A DNA stretch of 64,000 bases, from the NCBI GenBank assembly GCA_028245195.1, contig JAOKCF010000003.1, forward strand, positions 124,001 through 188,000, written 5' to 3'. The DNA is from Vicingaceae bacterium. Lineage in GTDB: Bacteria; Bacteroidota; Bacteroidia; Flavobacteriales_E; Vicingaceae. The notes under the pieces are model-generated. The model worked only from the letters and a program-made list of their open reading frames with translations. It did not search any database and had not been told where the DNA came from. Shown here piece after piece: positions 21,761 through 32,082 of the stretch. Positions within the stretch are counted from its first letter, which is position 1. The number at the start of each line of letters is the position of its first letter. The position numbers and the translations under genes were made by a program.

Positions 21761-22339
21761 TTATTTTGTTTTATAGTTTTTTTGAAACCAAGATCCACCA
21801 ACTGCAATTACATTGCTTAGTGCCAAATAATCTTGACTTGTTGCTTCTGTTATTCCTCCGGTAGGGCAAAATTTAAGCGTTGGGAATAACCGTCCAAACA
21901 TCTTTAACGCATCAACTCCACCATAAAGGTTAGCCGGAAAAAATTTAAGGTATTCTAAACCTAATTCTTGAGCCTGTATTATTTCGCTCGGAGTAGCAAC
22001 CCCCGGCAGGAATGGGATTTTTGACTTAGTCATGTATTCAAATAAGTTAACAGTTAAACCCGGGCTTACAATAAAATCAGCTCCGATTGATTTCAACTGA
22101 TCTACTTGAAGGGAAGAGATAACTGTTCCTGCGCCTACTTGAATTGTGTCACTGAATTTCTTCTTTAACAATTCAATGGCTTTCAAGCCATATGGTGTTC
22201 GCAAAGTAATTTCAACACAAAAAACATTACCCTTAATTAAATAATCCATAAATGCTTCAGGGTCATCTTCTTTTTGAAAAGTAACAACCGGAACCAGCGG
22301 GTTATTTTTTAAAATTTTATTTATTGATTGATTTCCCAT
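21761..22339 (-). CDS. eda: 2-keto-3-deoxy-6-phosphogluconate aldolase
   Basis: VEITLRTPYGLKAIELL, VGAGTV, FFPANLYGG, FCPTGGI; adjacent to edd. Confidence 0.93.
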   Translation of the reverse strand: MGNQSINKILKNNPLVPVVTFQKEDDPEAFMDYLIKGNVFCVEITLRTPYGLKAIELLKKKFSDTIQVGAGTVISSLQVDQLKSIGADFIVSPGLTVNLFEYMTKSKIPFLPGVATPSEIIQAQELGLEYLKFFPANLYGGVDALKMFGRLFPTLKFCPTGGITEATSQDYLALSNVIAVGGSWFQKNYKTK

Positions 22340-22342
22340 TTC

Positions 22343-24145
22343 TTAAATTATAAAAGATGCTCCTTCTTCGCTTTCGCTCACTAAGGTTTTTAATTGGTTG
22401 AATAACTCTCTGCCAACTCCATAAGACTTATGATCATCAGTAGTTAAATTCTCTCGTGCTTGAACTTCTTCAATATTCAAGCAGTTTAATATTCCATTTT
22501 CAGGGTCTAATTCAATCAGGTCCCCGGTTTGTAATTTGGCAATCATTCCGCCTTTTGCCGCTTCAGGACTTAAGTGAATTGCTGCAGGAACTTTACCTGA
22601 CGCACCTGACATTCTTCCATCTGTTACTAGCGCTACTCTGTGTCCGGCAAACTGAAGTAAACTAAGGGTAGGGGTTAATTTATGAAGCTCAGGCATTCCA
22701 ATGCTGTGAGCTCCTTGATTTTTTACAACTACTACTACATCCTTATTTAATTCTTTTCTTTTAAACGCAGAAATTACTTCGTCTTGATCGTCAAAAACAA
22801 CCGCCTTAGCCTTCACATACCTGTGTTCGGGTTTAACCGCTGAAATTTTAATTACAGAACGTCCAAGGTTGCCTTTTAAAACTTTCAGTCCTCCTGTGCT
22901 AGCAAAAGGGTTACTAACGGGTCTTAAAATATTTTCATCGAGTGAGTTTTTTGGTACAGGCCTCCATTTCAATTCTCCATTCTCAATAAATGGTTCGTTA
23001 AAATAATGATCTAAACCAGTACCCATATTTGTTTTTACATTGCTGTTTAAGAAACCTCCATCGCTTAATGTCTTCATAAGGAAACCCATTCCTCCGCAAG
23101 CTTGAAAGTGATTAATATCTGCAGTGCCATTCGGGTATACTTTAGTAATGGATGGAACTACATCAGAAACATCGTTAAAGTCGTCCCAATTCACTATTAT
23201 TCCTGCACTTTTAGCAATGGCGATAATATGAATGGTGAGATTAGTGCTGCCTCCAGTAGCAACTAAACCAACTAATGCATTTACAATGCTTTCAGGACTA
23301 ATTATTTCGTAAAGGGGTGTGTATCCTTCTTTCTGAGGAGTTATTTCCAACAATCGTTTGACAGCGTAGTCGTTTAATTTTTCTCTTAACTCAGTTCCGG
23401 GGGTAATAAATGACGCGCCTGGGAGGTGCACTCCCATTATTTCCATTAACATTTGATTGCTGTTCGCAGTTCCGTAAAACGTGCAAGTTCCTGCAGAATG
23501 ATATGATGCGGACTCAGCTTCTAACAACTCTGCTCTTCCGATCTTTCCATCGGCATAATCTCTTCTAAATTCGGCTTTTTCATCATTTGTGATTCCTGAT
23601 TCCATGGGACCACCTGGGATAAAAATGTAAGGTAAATGACCAAATCGAAGAGCGCCCATCATCATTCCCGGAACAATCTTATCACAAATGCCCAAGCACA
23701 ATCCTCCATCAAACATTTGATGTGACATTCCAACTGCTGTTGACAATGCTATAACATCTCTACTAAAAAGAGAAAGCTCCATTCCTGCTTGTCCTTGCGT
23801 TACACCATCGCACATTGCTGGAACTCCAGAGGCAACTTGAGCAACACCACCGTATTTTTTAGCAGAAGCTTTTAATTTTGGTGGATAGTCTTCATAGGTT
23901 TTATGGGCGCTTAGCATGTCATTGTATGCAGTTATGATAGCTAAGTTCGATTTTACTTCTGCACTTAGATCTACCTTTTCGTCATCTGCACATGCGGCAA
24001 ATGCATGAGCTAAATTTCCACAAGCTAAATCTGCTCTTGTTACTTTGTTGTTATGAACAGTTCTCATCAAGTCTAAGTACTCTTTTCTTGATACTTTAGA
24101 GCGTTCCTTTATTCGTTTTGTTATTTCTATTATCGTTTTATTCAT
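22343..24145 (-). CDS. edd: 6-phosphogluconate dehydratase
   Basis: 600 aa IlvD/Edd family; CDGVTQGQAGMELSLFSRD, TDGRMSGASGKVPAAIHLSPEA. Confidence 0.95.
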   Translation of the reverse strand: MNKTIIEITKRIKERSKVSRKEYLDLMRTVHNNKVTRADLACGNLAHAFAACADDEKVDLSAEVKSNLAIITAYNDMLSAHKTYEDYPPKLKASAKKYGGVAQVASGVPAMCDGVTQGQAGMELSLFSRDVIALSTAVGMSHQMFDGGLCLGICDKIVPGMMMGALRFGHLPYIFIPGGPMESGITNDEKAEFRRDYADGKIGRAELLEAESASYHSAGTCTFYGTANSNQMLMEIMGVHLPGASFITPGTELREKLNDYAVKRLLEITPQKEGYTPLYEIISPESIVNALVGLVATGGSTNLTIHIIAIAKSAGIIVNWDDFNDVSDVVPSITKVYPNGTADINHFQACGGMGFLMKTLSDGGFLNSNVKTNMGTGLDHYFNEPFIENGELKWRPVPKNSLDENILRPVSNPFASTGGLKVLKGNLGRSVIKISAVKPEHRYVKAKAVVFDDQDEVISAFKRKELNKDVVVVVKNQGAHSIGMPELHKLTPTLSLLQFAGHRVALVTDGRMSGASGKVPAAIHLSPEAAKGGMIAKLQTGDLIELDPENGILNCLNIEEVQARENLTTDDHKSYGVGRELFNQLKTLVSESEEGASFII

Positions 24146-24149
24146 AATG

Positions 24150-24824
24150 TCATTTACTCCAGAATATTTCTGGTTTAATATAATTTTGATCGATAAATAC
24201 TTTGATAGGATACTTTTTTTCTGTGTTCACATCCAATGCATCTAATATTTGTTTTTTTTCTTCTCCATAACAGTGAAGGTATAAATTTTCAGTATTCAAA
24301 AGCGCTTTTCTGGTAAAAGAGATGCGCTGATAAGGAGCGGTTGTAGGATTAGTGATAATTAGACTAGCAGTATTTTGCAAATCTAGTCCAAGATGTAATT
24401 CTTTGCAGCTTGGAAAAAGTGATGCAGTATGCCCATCTGTGCCCATTCCTAAAATAACAACTGTAAATGGGCGAGTTATCTTCTTGATTGCGCTTTCCAC
24501 TAATTGTAAGTTTAAGTGAGCATCTGTTGAATTTACAATCAAAGGAATGAAATTAGCATTTCGGGTATTATTAACAAGTAAATGTTGCTTTATTAATGTG
24601 CCATTTTGATCGGGATGTCCATCCGGCAAAAATCGATCATCCACAGGTATGACAGTAACTTTTTCCCAGTCAATGTCTTTGTTCGAAAGTAGGTCGAACA
24701 ACTTAACAGGGGTAGAACCTCCGGATACTAATAAAGAAGCCTTACCATTATTATTAATTGACTTTTCTAATTTTTGACAAATTAAAGTTGAAAGCTCTTT
24801 TTCTATAAGAGATCTAGTCTTCAT
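24150..24824 (-). CDS. pgl: 6-phosphogluconolactonase
   Basis: LLVSGGSTPVKLF, VDDRFLP, LGMGTDGHTASLFP; between zwf and edd. Confidence 0.93.
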   Translation of the reverse strand: MKTRSLIEKELSTLICQKLEKSINNNGKASLLVSGGSTPVKLFDLLSNKDIDWEKVTVIPVDDRFLPDGHPDQNGTLIKQHLLVNNTRNANFIPLIVNSTDAHLNLQLVESAIKKITRPFTVVILGMGTDGHTASLFPSCKELHLGLDLQNTASLIITNPTTAPYQRISFTRKALLNTENLYLHCYGEEKKQILDALDVNTEKKYPIKVFIDQNYIKPEIFWSK

Positions 24825-26313
24825 CTGTTTTTCTTTCTTGAACCTTAAGAATATGCCGAGACTTTACCCAGGCTCTAGCTTCATCCATGATTAAATCTCC
24901 TGGTCCTTTCGTTCCTGCCTCATACAATATATTTGGAACTTTTTCTGATTTCCAGTTTTTTAAAATAGACTCAACCCACTCCCAAGAAGCCTTTACTTCG
25001 TCTCTTCTCATAAAAAGCGTTTGGTTTCCTCGAACTACATCCATCAAAAGCCGTTCATATGCATCAGGGAAACGGTCGTTAAAGTGGTCTGCATAGTCTA
25101 ATTCTAAAGAAAATGGTTTGTAACGGTAGCCTCCTGGTCCAGGGATTTTTACCATCTGTTGTAGTTCAATTCTTTCTTCTGGTTGTAAACGAATTGTCAA
25201 CTTATTATTATCGATTTCCTTTTTCTCTGGAAATATATTGTGGGGAACGTGCTTGAAATTGATAACAATTTCAGAAAATCGATGAGGCATTCTTTTGCCT
25301 GTCCTCAAATAAATTGGGACACCACTCCATCTCCAATTATCGATGTATGTTTTTAACGCTACAAAAGTTTCAGTGCTAGAGTCATATTTATCGATATCTT
25401 CTAGATAGGAGGGAAGATGACCTTCCTTAGTTTTGCCTCTAGTATATTGACCTCTAACGGTATCTGTAGAAATTGTTTCTTTTGTAAAGGGTCTTAAAGC
25501 TTTTAAAACCTTTAACTTTTCATCTCTCACTTGATCCGCGTCCAGTGTGATAGGAGGCTCCATAGCTATCAAGCAAAGAAGCTGTAATAGGTGGTTTTGA
25601 ACCATATCCTTTAATGCACCGTACTTATCATAGAAGTTCCCTCTTGTTCCAACACCTAATGACTCAGCTACAGTAATTTGTATGTTGTCAATCTCTTGAG
25701 CATTCCAAGAGCGTTCAAAAATATTATTTGCAAACCTCAAAACCATTAGATTCTGGACAGTTTCCTTACCCAAATAATGGTCAATTCTATATATCTGACT
25801 TTCTTTAAAATATTGAGCAACTTTATCGTTTATTTCTTCAGAACTTATTAAGTCTGTACCTAAAGGCTTTTCCAATACGACCCGAGAGTTGTCGTTAATT
25901 AAACCAAGTTGACCTAGAAAAGAAGAAATCTGACCAAAAATACTTGCAGGAGTAGCCAAATAAAAGGCACGCACTCTATCTCCTTTCTTTTCAAAATACT
26001 TTTTAATGCCCGTTGCTTCTTTCGAATTATTTATGTCAACAACCTTATAGGTAATGATTGACAATAAATTGGCTAAAATTTTCTCGTCTAGACTTTCAAT
26101 GTGCTTACTTAACTCCGCTTTCAAAACAGCTCCAAACTCTTCGTTTGTTAGCTTTTTTCTTGCTAAAGCCAATATTCGATCCTCTGTACTAATTTGCTTT
26201 TCAAGCAATCTGTAGTACAGGGCAGGATAAATTTTTCTGAACGACAAATCTCCGTCTCCACCAAATATGACGAGATCGAAGTGTGTTTTTATTTCTGAGG
26301 CAAGGTTTTTCAT
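24814..26313 (-). CDS. zwf: Glucose-6-phosphate 1-dehydrogenase
   Basis: FGGDGDLSFRKIYPALY (nucleotide binding), RIDHYLGKETVQN active site. Internal ATG (MKNLASEIKTHFDL) preferred to the longer supplied ORF start. Confidence 0.95.
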   Translation of the reverse strand: MKNLASEIKTHFDLVIFGGDGDLSFRKIYPALYYRLLEKQISTEDRILALARKKLTNEEFGAVLKAELSKHIESLDEKILANLLSIITYKVVDINNSKEATGIKKYFEKKGDRVRAFYLATPASIFGQISSFLGQLGLINDNSRVVLEKPLGTDLISSEEINDKVAQYFKESQIYRIDHYLGKETVQNLMVLRFANNIFERSWNAQEIDNIQITVAESLGVGTRGNFYDKYGALKDMVQNHLLQLLCLIAMEPPITLDADQVRDEKLKVLKALRPFTKETISTDTVRGQYTRGKTKEGHLPSYLEDIDKYDSSTETFVALKTYIDNWRWSGVPIYLRTGKRMPHRFSEIVINFKHVPHNIFPEKKEIDNNKLTIRLQPEERIELQQMVKIPGPGGYRYKPFSLELDYADHFNDRFPDAYERLLMDVVRGNQTLFMRRDEVKASWEWVESILKNWKSEKVPNILYEAGTKGPGDLIMDEARAWVKSRHILKVQERKTDED

Positions 26314-26437
26314 CAGAAACAAATATAAGATACTTAAAGTAATATTTACAATAAGGGTTTTTGAATTGACATATCTAATAATTTTCAGCAATAAAGAGAA
26401 CTAGCTGTGATTGATAAACTCCCTTATTTAAAGGAAT

Positions 26438-27190
26438 TTACATCTCAAAGCTAAATCCTTTTTCTAACAAGCTCTCGTATTTGTCTTTATCGAAAGAAAA
26501 TAATTTTGCAGGTCTATGAGACACTTTAGTTTGAAATTCCTTCGTGTCTTGTAACAAGTTCATGCTTAATATTTTTTTCCTAAAGTTGGCTTTATCAAAG
26601 GATGTATTAAGTATAGCTTCATAAAGTTCTTGTAATTGTCCAAGAGTAAATTTTTTTGGAAGAAGCTCAAATCCTATTGGCTGCAATCGGACACGTTCGC
26701 GGAGTGTCGAAAGTACTTGGTTAACAATCTCGTTGTGATCGAAGGCAAGTTGAGGTAATCCTTTTACATCGACCCATACCACGTTAGATGCCCATGAGCT
26801 GGCAAGTGGCTGATACCTATCTACACTTATTAAGGAGTAATAGCCTACTGTAACAACTCTACCTATTGGGTGTCGATCTACTTGACCATATGATTTCGAT
26901 TGGGTCAAGTATACATCTTCTAAACCAGTTAAATCCTTTAAAACTCTATCAGCAGCCAATTCCATATCTTCTGTTGGGTAAACTAAATCTCCAGGCAAGG
27001 CTTTTTTGCCTTTATGAGGCTCAGTTCCTCTTTCAATCACAAGAAGCTTTAAGCCATTCTCATGGTAACCTAAAATCACACAATCAACGGAAAGTGCAAA
27101 TTGAAAGAAATTTTCTATTGGAATTTTATAAAAGGCACCAAATTGGTGTCCTAAAATATCCTCTGTCACAGAAGACCTTTTCTTGTTCAT
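26438..27190 (-). CDS. Nudix-domain transcriptional regulator (NrtR/AraR-like) with C-terminal winged-helix
   Basis: Degenerate Nudix box ALPGDLVYPTEDMELAADRVLKDLTGL plus wHTH-like C-terminus FTLGQLQELYEAILNTSFDKANFRKKIL; divergent from susC. Confidence 0.83.
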   Translation of the reverse strand: MNKKRSSVTEDILGHQFGAFYKIPIENFFQFALSVDCVILGYHENGLKLLVIERGTEPHKGKKALPGDLVYPTEDMELAADRVLKDLTGLEDVYLTQSKSYGQVDRHPIGRVVTVGYYSLISVDRYQPLASSWASNVVWVDVKGLPQLAFDHNEIVNQVLSTLRERVRLQPIGFELLPKKFTLGQLQELYEAILNTSFDKANFRKKILSMNLLQDTKEFQTKVSHRPAKLFSFDKDKYESLLEKGFSFEM

Positions 27191-27483
27191 AAATCGAATT
27201 TCTCAAATTAATTCATTTGCAAAGATACATTTCTTACTTTATTTTAAAAAAGCCCGGATTGTCTCAATTTCATTGAGTAGTATAAATTTATTGCTTAGAA
27301 AGGAATCAATTTAATTATTTATCATTAAATTTTTTAAGGCTCTCTTGTTGATTTTCTATGCAACTTTTACCATTTATTTTTTTCAAGTATTAAGCATTTC
27401 TCAAATAAAGTTGTTATCATTGTTATAGTTAAATGAACTAAAAGTCTCTTTATTTTAATTTAACTACTCAAAACCAAAAAGTT

Positions 27484-30400
27484 ATGATGAAATACTTATT
27501 TTTATTTGCTTCGTTTATTCTAATCGGGAGTAATACTTTTGCTCAAGATTCTACAATTACGGGTCAAGTAAAAGGTGAAGACGGCCTGACAATTCCGGGT
27601 GCAAGCGTTGTTGTAAATGGGACTGCAAATGGAGTTGCCACAGATATTGATGGTAATTTCTCTATTAGGATAGCTAATTTAAAAACAGCAATTTTAAAAT
27701 TTTCCTATCTGGGTTATGCGACTCAAGAAATTGCTGTTGCTGGAAGACAAAAAATTAACATTGTTTTAAAGGAGTCAGCCAAGAAAATTGATGAGGTAGT
27801 TGTTGTTGGGTATGGAACTTCCACAAAGAAAACATTAACCGGAGCTACAAGTCAGGTTGGTGGAGAAGATGTTCAAAAATTAAATGTTGCCCGTGTTGAT
27901 CAAGCATTACAGGGTCAAGTTTCTGGTGTTGCAATTAATACGAACTCAGGCTCACCAGGTGGAGGGTCAAGCATCAGAATACGTGGTCTTTCTACTTTTG
28001 GAGATAACGACCCTCTTATTTTAGTGGATGGAGTAGTTTATGATTCTGAAGGATTAAATGCTTTGAATCCTAATGATATCGCATCTGTTAACGTATTAAA
28101 AGATGCGACGGCAGGTATTTATGGAGTGAGAGCAGCCAACGGTGTAATTATAATTGAAACAAAAAAAGGAGCACTTAATTCTGCGCCTCAAGTTGAGTTT
28201 AGCTCTTATTTAGGAGTGCAGAATACGGCTAGAAGATTAGATTTATTGAATGCAACCGAGTATGCAGTTATCAAAAATGAAATGTTTGGATCAGCCGGAG
28301 ATGCAATTCCATTTAACAATACATCCATAGGGGAAGGAACCGATTGGCAAGATGAAGTCTTTCAATCTGCTTTAATTCAGAATTACAATTTTTCAGTTTT
28401 AGGTGGTAATAAAAACTCTACATACTCGGCAGGTGCGTCTTATTTCACACAAGATGGAATCGTAGGTGGCGATAAATCTAACTTTGAACGGATTAATGCT
28501 CGCTTGAATTTGGGAAATCAATTAAATGACAAAGTGAAGTTGAATTCAGTTATTTTGTATACCAACGAAAAAAGACGAGCGCTGCCAGAAAATGGAATTG
28601 GCTCTGTTTTATATAATACGATAAATGCATTCCCAAATGAACCTGTGAAAACAGCAGACGGGAATTACTCTTATTTAGAGGAGGTGAGTGATATAATTAA
28701 TCCATTAGCACAAATAGAGAACAGCCAAAACTTAGCAATTGTAAATAAAATTGTTGGGAAAGAGGAATTAGTATTTGAAATTAACGACAATTTCACGTTT
28801 ACTAATCGTATAAATTATAATTACGCTTCTGTAGATTTTAAATCATTTTCTCCTTTGGTTTGGTACGGTCAAGGGAAAGCGCAGAACACGGCATTGAACG
28901 ATAATTTAGATCCTACTCGTGTAGAAATTGCTGACAGTGTTTTCATAGAACGAGGGGCAAGTGTGTTTGAATCTCGGTCTACTTATGTAGACTTAAACGG
29001 AGAAAGTTATTTGAACTATAACCGAATTTTTAACGAAGACCATTCTGTGAAAGGAACCATTGGTGTTTCAGTATTCCAGAGAAGTGGTAGTCAGTTAAAT
29101 GGATCGGCTTTCAATATCCCGGGCAACTCTGTAGAATATGCAGATATTTCTGCAAACCTTGCACCCGGGGGTTTCTTGAATAATACTGGCTCTTTCGAAT
29201 TCGAAGAGCGTTTATTGTCAACGTTTTTTAGAGGAGAGTACGGTTTTAAAGGAAAATACTTGGCTTCGTTGATTATAAGAAGGGACGGTTCTTCAAAATT
29301 TGGTCCGAACAATAGATTTGGTACCTTCCCAACTATATCAGCTGCATGGTTGATTTCGGAGGAAGAGTTCTTCGATTTCAAAAAAATAACCTTTGCGAAA
29401 CTACGTGCCAGTTATGGAATTTCAGGAAATGATCAAATTCAAAACTTTGCCTACAGAGCTCAGTTGGATGGAGAAGGTGTATACGTATTTGATGACGTGA
29501 TTGTCCAAGGTGTCGCTATTGGTAGAGCCTCTAATCCTGATTTAAGGTGGGAAAGCACCAGGCAGTTCAATTTGGGTTTAGATCTTGTTATTGGTGACAA
29601 CTTCAACATTACAACAAACTATTTTATTAAGAATACAAAAGATTTATTATTCCAACCAGAAGTGTCTGCCGTGCTCGGAACAAATGGCCCTGGAGGTCAA
29701 TCTCCTATTGTAAATGCAGGAGATGTATCCAATAAAGGTATTGAGCTTGAGCTTGCCTATTATTCAGACCGTAATAAGAAACTACAATATGCAATTAACT
29801 TCAATACGACTTACCTTCGCAACGAAGTTCTTAAAACGCCTGAAGGTGTTGAATTTATTCCGGGTGCTGCATTTGGAGTTGGAGGTGGAGTAGCAACTCG
29901 ATTCGAGGAAGGTTTTGCTATTGGATATTTTCATGGATTTGAAACGGATGGAATTTTCCAGTCTCAAGAAGAAATTGATAATGCTACAGTGATTCAGGAA
30001 GGCGCAAAACCAGGAGATATCAGATACGTTGACCAGAACGGAGACGGTGTGATTAGCTTTAATGATGACTCAGATCGAAAAGAGCTTGGCTCTGCTATAC
30101 CTGACTTTACGTTTGGCTTGAATTTAAGTGCCTCTTATAGAAACTTCGACTTTTCAATGAATATTTTCTCAGCAGTAGGGCAAGAAATTATACGGAACTA
30201 CGAACGTCAGCAACCATATGCAAACCAATTAGATTATGTAATCGATCGTTGGGTAGGAGCAGGAACATCTGATGAGAATCCAAGATTAACAACTGAAGCA
30301 AATCGAAATGGAGAGTTTTCGGATTATTATGTCGAAAACGGAGCTTTTATGAGGATTAAAAACATGCAAATTGGTTACACACTTCCCAAAGAGCTAATTA

Positions 30401-30582
30401 AAAAATTGAAATCGAAGTCAATTCGCATATATGTCTCTGTAAATAATCTTTTAACGGTTACACAATACAGAGGATTTGATCCGGAGATTGGATCTGTTGG
30501 AGGAGCTCTTGCAGCAGGTGTTGACTACGGCTTTTATCCTCAAGCTAGAACAGTAATGGGTGGGTTTAATTTTAAATTTTAA
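27484..30582 (+). CDS. susC: SusC/RagA-type TonB-linked outer membrane transporter
   Basis: Signal peptide, carboxypeptidase-regulatory-like domain, VVVGYGTSTKKTLTGA plug start, beta-barrel C-terminus ending in F. Confidence 0.96.
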   Translation: MMKYLFLFASFILIGSNTFAQDSTITGQVKGEDGLTIPGASVVVNGTANGVATDIDGNFSIRIANLKTAILKFSYLGYATQEIAVAGRQKINIVLKESAKKIDEVVVVGYGTSTKKTLTGATSQVGGEDVQKLNVARVDQALQGQVSGVAINTNSGSPGGGSSIRIRGLSTFGDNDPLILVDGVVYDSEGLNALNPNDIASVNVLKDATAGIYGVRAANGVIIIETKKGALNSAPQVEFSSYLGVQNTARRLDLLNATEYAVIKNEMFGSAGDAIPFNNTSIGEGTDWQDEVFQSALIQNYNFSVLGGNKNSTYSAGASYFTQDGIVGGDKSNFERINARLNLGNQLNDKVKLNSVILYTNEKRRALPENGIGSVLYNTINAFPNEPVKTADGNYSYLEEVSDIINPLAQIENSQNLAIVNKIVGKEELVFEINDNFTFTNRINYNYASVDFKSFSPLVWYGQGKAQNTALNDNLDPTRVEIADSVFIERGASVFESRSTYVDLNGESYLNYNRIFNEDHSVKGTIGVSVFQRSGSQLNGSAFNIPGNSVEYADISANLAPGGFLNNTGSFEFEERLLSTFFRGEYGFKGKYLASLIIRRDGSSKFGPNNRFGTFPTISAAWLISEEEFFDFKKITFAKLRASYGISGNDQIQNFAYRAQLDGEGVYVFDDVIVQGVAIGRASNPDLRWESTRQFNLGLDLVIGDNFNITTNYFIKNTKDLLFQPEVSAVLGTNGPGGQSPIVNAGDVSNKGIELELAYYSDRNKKLQYAINFNTTYLRNEVLKTPEGVEFIPGAAFGVGGGVATRFEEGFAIGYFHGFETDGIFQSQEEIDNATVIQEGAKPGDIRYVDQNGDGVISFNDDSDRKELGSAIPDFTFGLNLSASYRNFDFSMNIFSAVGQEIIRNYERQQPYANQLDYVIDRWVGAGTSDENPRLTTEANRNGEFSDYYVENGAFMRIKNMQIGYTLPKELIKKLKSKSIRIYVSVNNLLTVTQYRGFDPEIGSVGGALAAGVDYGFYPQARTVMGGFNFKF

Positions 30583-30587
30583 GAAAG

Positions 30588-32069
30588 ATGAAAAAAATTA
30601 ATTACAAGAATTTTGGAATAGTTTTAATAGCAATCTTATTCTCCTTAACAGCTTGTGAGAAGTTCTTGGACTTAGAGCCTCCATTTAGCCAAGATGCAGA
30701 TAATTATTTTACGGAGCCTTCTCATTACGAACTAGCATTGATAGGAGCGTATGATTTGCTTCAAGGGTCATTTATTAATTTATGGATTGGAGAAATCGCT
30801 TCTGACAACTCAATTGCAGGTGGAGAAAGTGTTACAGATACTCAAGGCTTGCATGAAATAGAATCAATGACTCATGGGGCTGTAAATAGAGAATTGAGAA
30901 GTGTATTTCAATGGAATTATGCTGGGATTAGTAGAGCTAATTTCATTTTAGAAAATAAAAATAACATTCAATTCGAAGGTAAACAACAAATTATTGCTGA
31001 GGCAACATTTTTGAGAGGCTACTATTATTTTCAATTAGTAAAATATTTTGGTGATGTTCCATTAGTTATTGATAAGAGATTAGGAGCAGATGAGGTGACG
31101 GAGATTGAAAGAAGTAGTAAGGAAGATGTTTATGCCCAAATTGAAGCAGATTTAAGTTTTGCTGCCTCCAATTTAAATCCGGTGAATCCTGTAAAAGGAA
31201 GAGTTAATAAATGGGCAGCGTTAGCTTTACTAGGTAAGGTTCAATTGTATCAAAATAAGTTTTCTGAAAGCGCAGTAAGTTTAGACCAAGTGATTAACTC
31301 TATGCAGTATCAGTTGATAAGAGACTATAGAAATTTATTTTTAGTTGGAAACGAAGGCCACTCAGAGGCTGTTTTTGATGTTCAATATAGTGGTTTAGAA
31401 GGTGGAGGATATGGTTGTTTAATTTGCCTTGAAGGAAATGCGGCCCCGGGATTTCATGGTATCCGTCAATACGATGGACCTATTTATGGAGATGGTAATA
31501 GTTACAATCTTCCAACTCAAGACTTGTACGCTTCTTTTGAGTTAGCCGATGACATTCGAAGAAACGCCACAGTTTTAGATATTGATTCGTTTATTGGGCA
31601 GCAAGCGAACCCGGCAAATATTTCTTATGCCATCGGCGGTGGCGGGCACACCGGACTATACAATAATAAGTACATTAAAAAGCTAGGTGAAATAGGACTT
31701 CCAGATAATGATTTAACAAGCCCTGTAAATAATACAGTAATCAGGTATGCCGATGTGCTTTTAATGGCAGCAGAAGCGCATAATCGATCCAACAATGATG
31801 GACAAGCGTTGTTATATTTAAACGAGGTACGAGCTAGAGTTAACTTAACTGGAGTAAGCGCTGCAGGACAAGCGTTAACAGACGCTATATGGGATGAAAG
31901 ACGATTTGAGTTATCAGGTGAAGGTCATCGTTTTTTCGATTTGGTAAGAACCGGACAGGCAGCGTCAAGAATAAATGGATTTCAAGTAGGGAAACATGAA
32001 CTATTTGCAATACCACAAATTGAAATTTCTTTAGCCGGTGGAAATTGGAATCAAAATTCGGGATATTAA
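30588..32069 (+). CDS. susD: SusD/RagB-type outer membrane glycan-binding lipoprotein
   Basis: Lipobox LTACEKFLDLEPP, RGYYYFQLVKYFGDVPLV, WDERRFELSGEGHRFFDLVRTG. Confidence 0.96.
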   Translation: MKKINYKNFGIVLIAILFSLTACEKFLDLEPPFSQDADNYFTEPSHYELALIGAYDLLQGSFINLWIGEIASDNSIAGGESVTDTQGLHEIESMTHGAVNRELRSVFQWNYAGISRANFILENKNNIQFEGKQQIIAEATFLRGYYYFQLVKYFGDVPLVIDKRLGADEVTEIERSSKEDVYAQIEADLSFAASNLNPVNPVKGRVNKWAALALLGKVQLYQNKFSESAVSLDQVINSMQYQLIRDYRNLFLVGNEGHSEAVFDVQYSGLEGGGYGCLICLEGNAAPGFHGIRQYDGPIYGDGNSYNLPTQDLYASFELADDIRRNATVLDIDSFIGQQANPANISYAIGGGGHTGLYNNKYIKKLGEIGLPDNDLTSPVNNTVIRYADVLLMAAEAHNRSNNDGQALLYLNEVRARVNLTGVSAAGQALTDAIWDERRFELSGEGHRFFDLVRTGQAASRINGFQVGKHELFAIPQIEISLAGGNWNQNSGY

Positions 32070-32082
32070 AAACTAAAAAACG

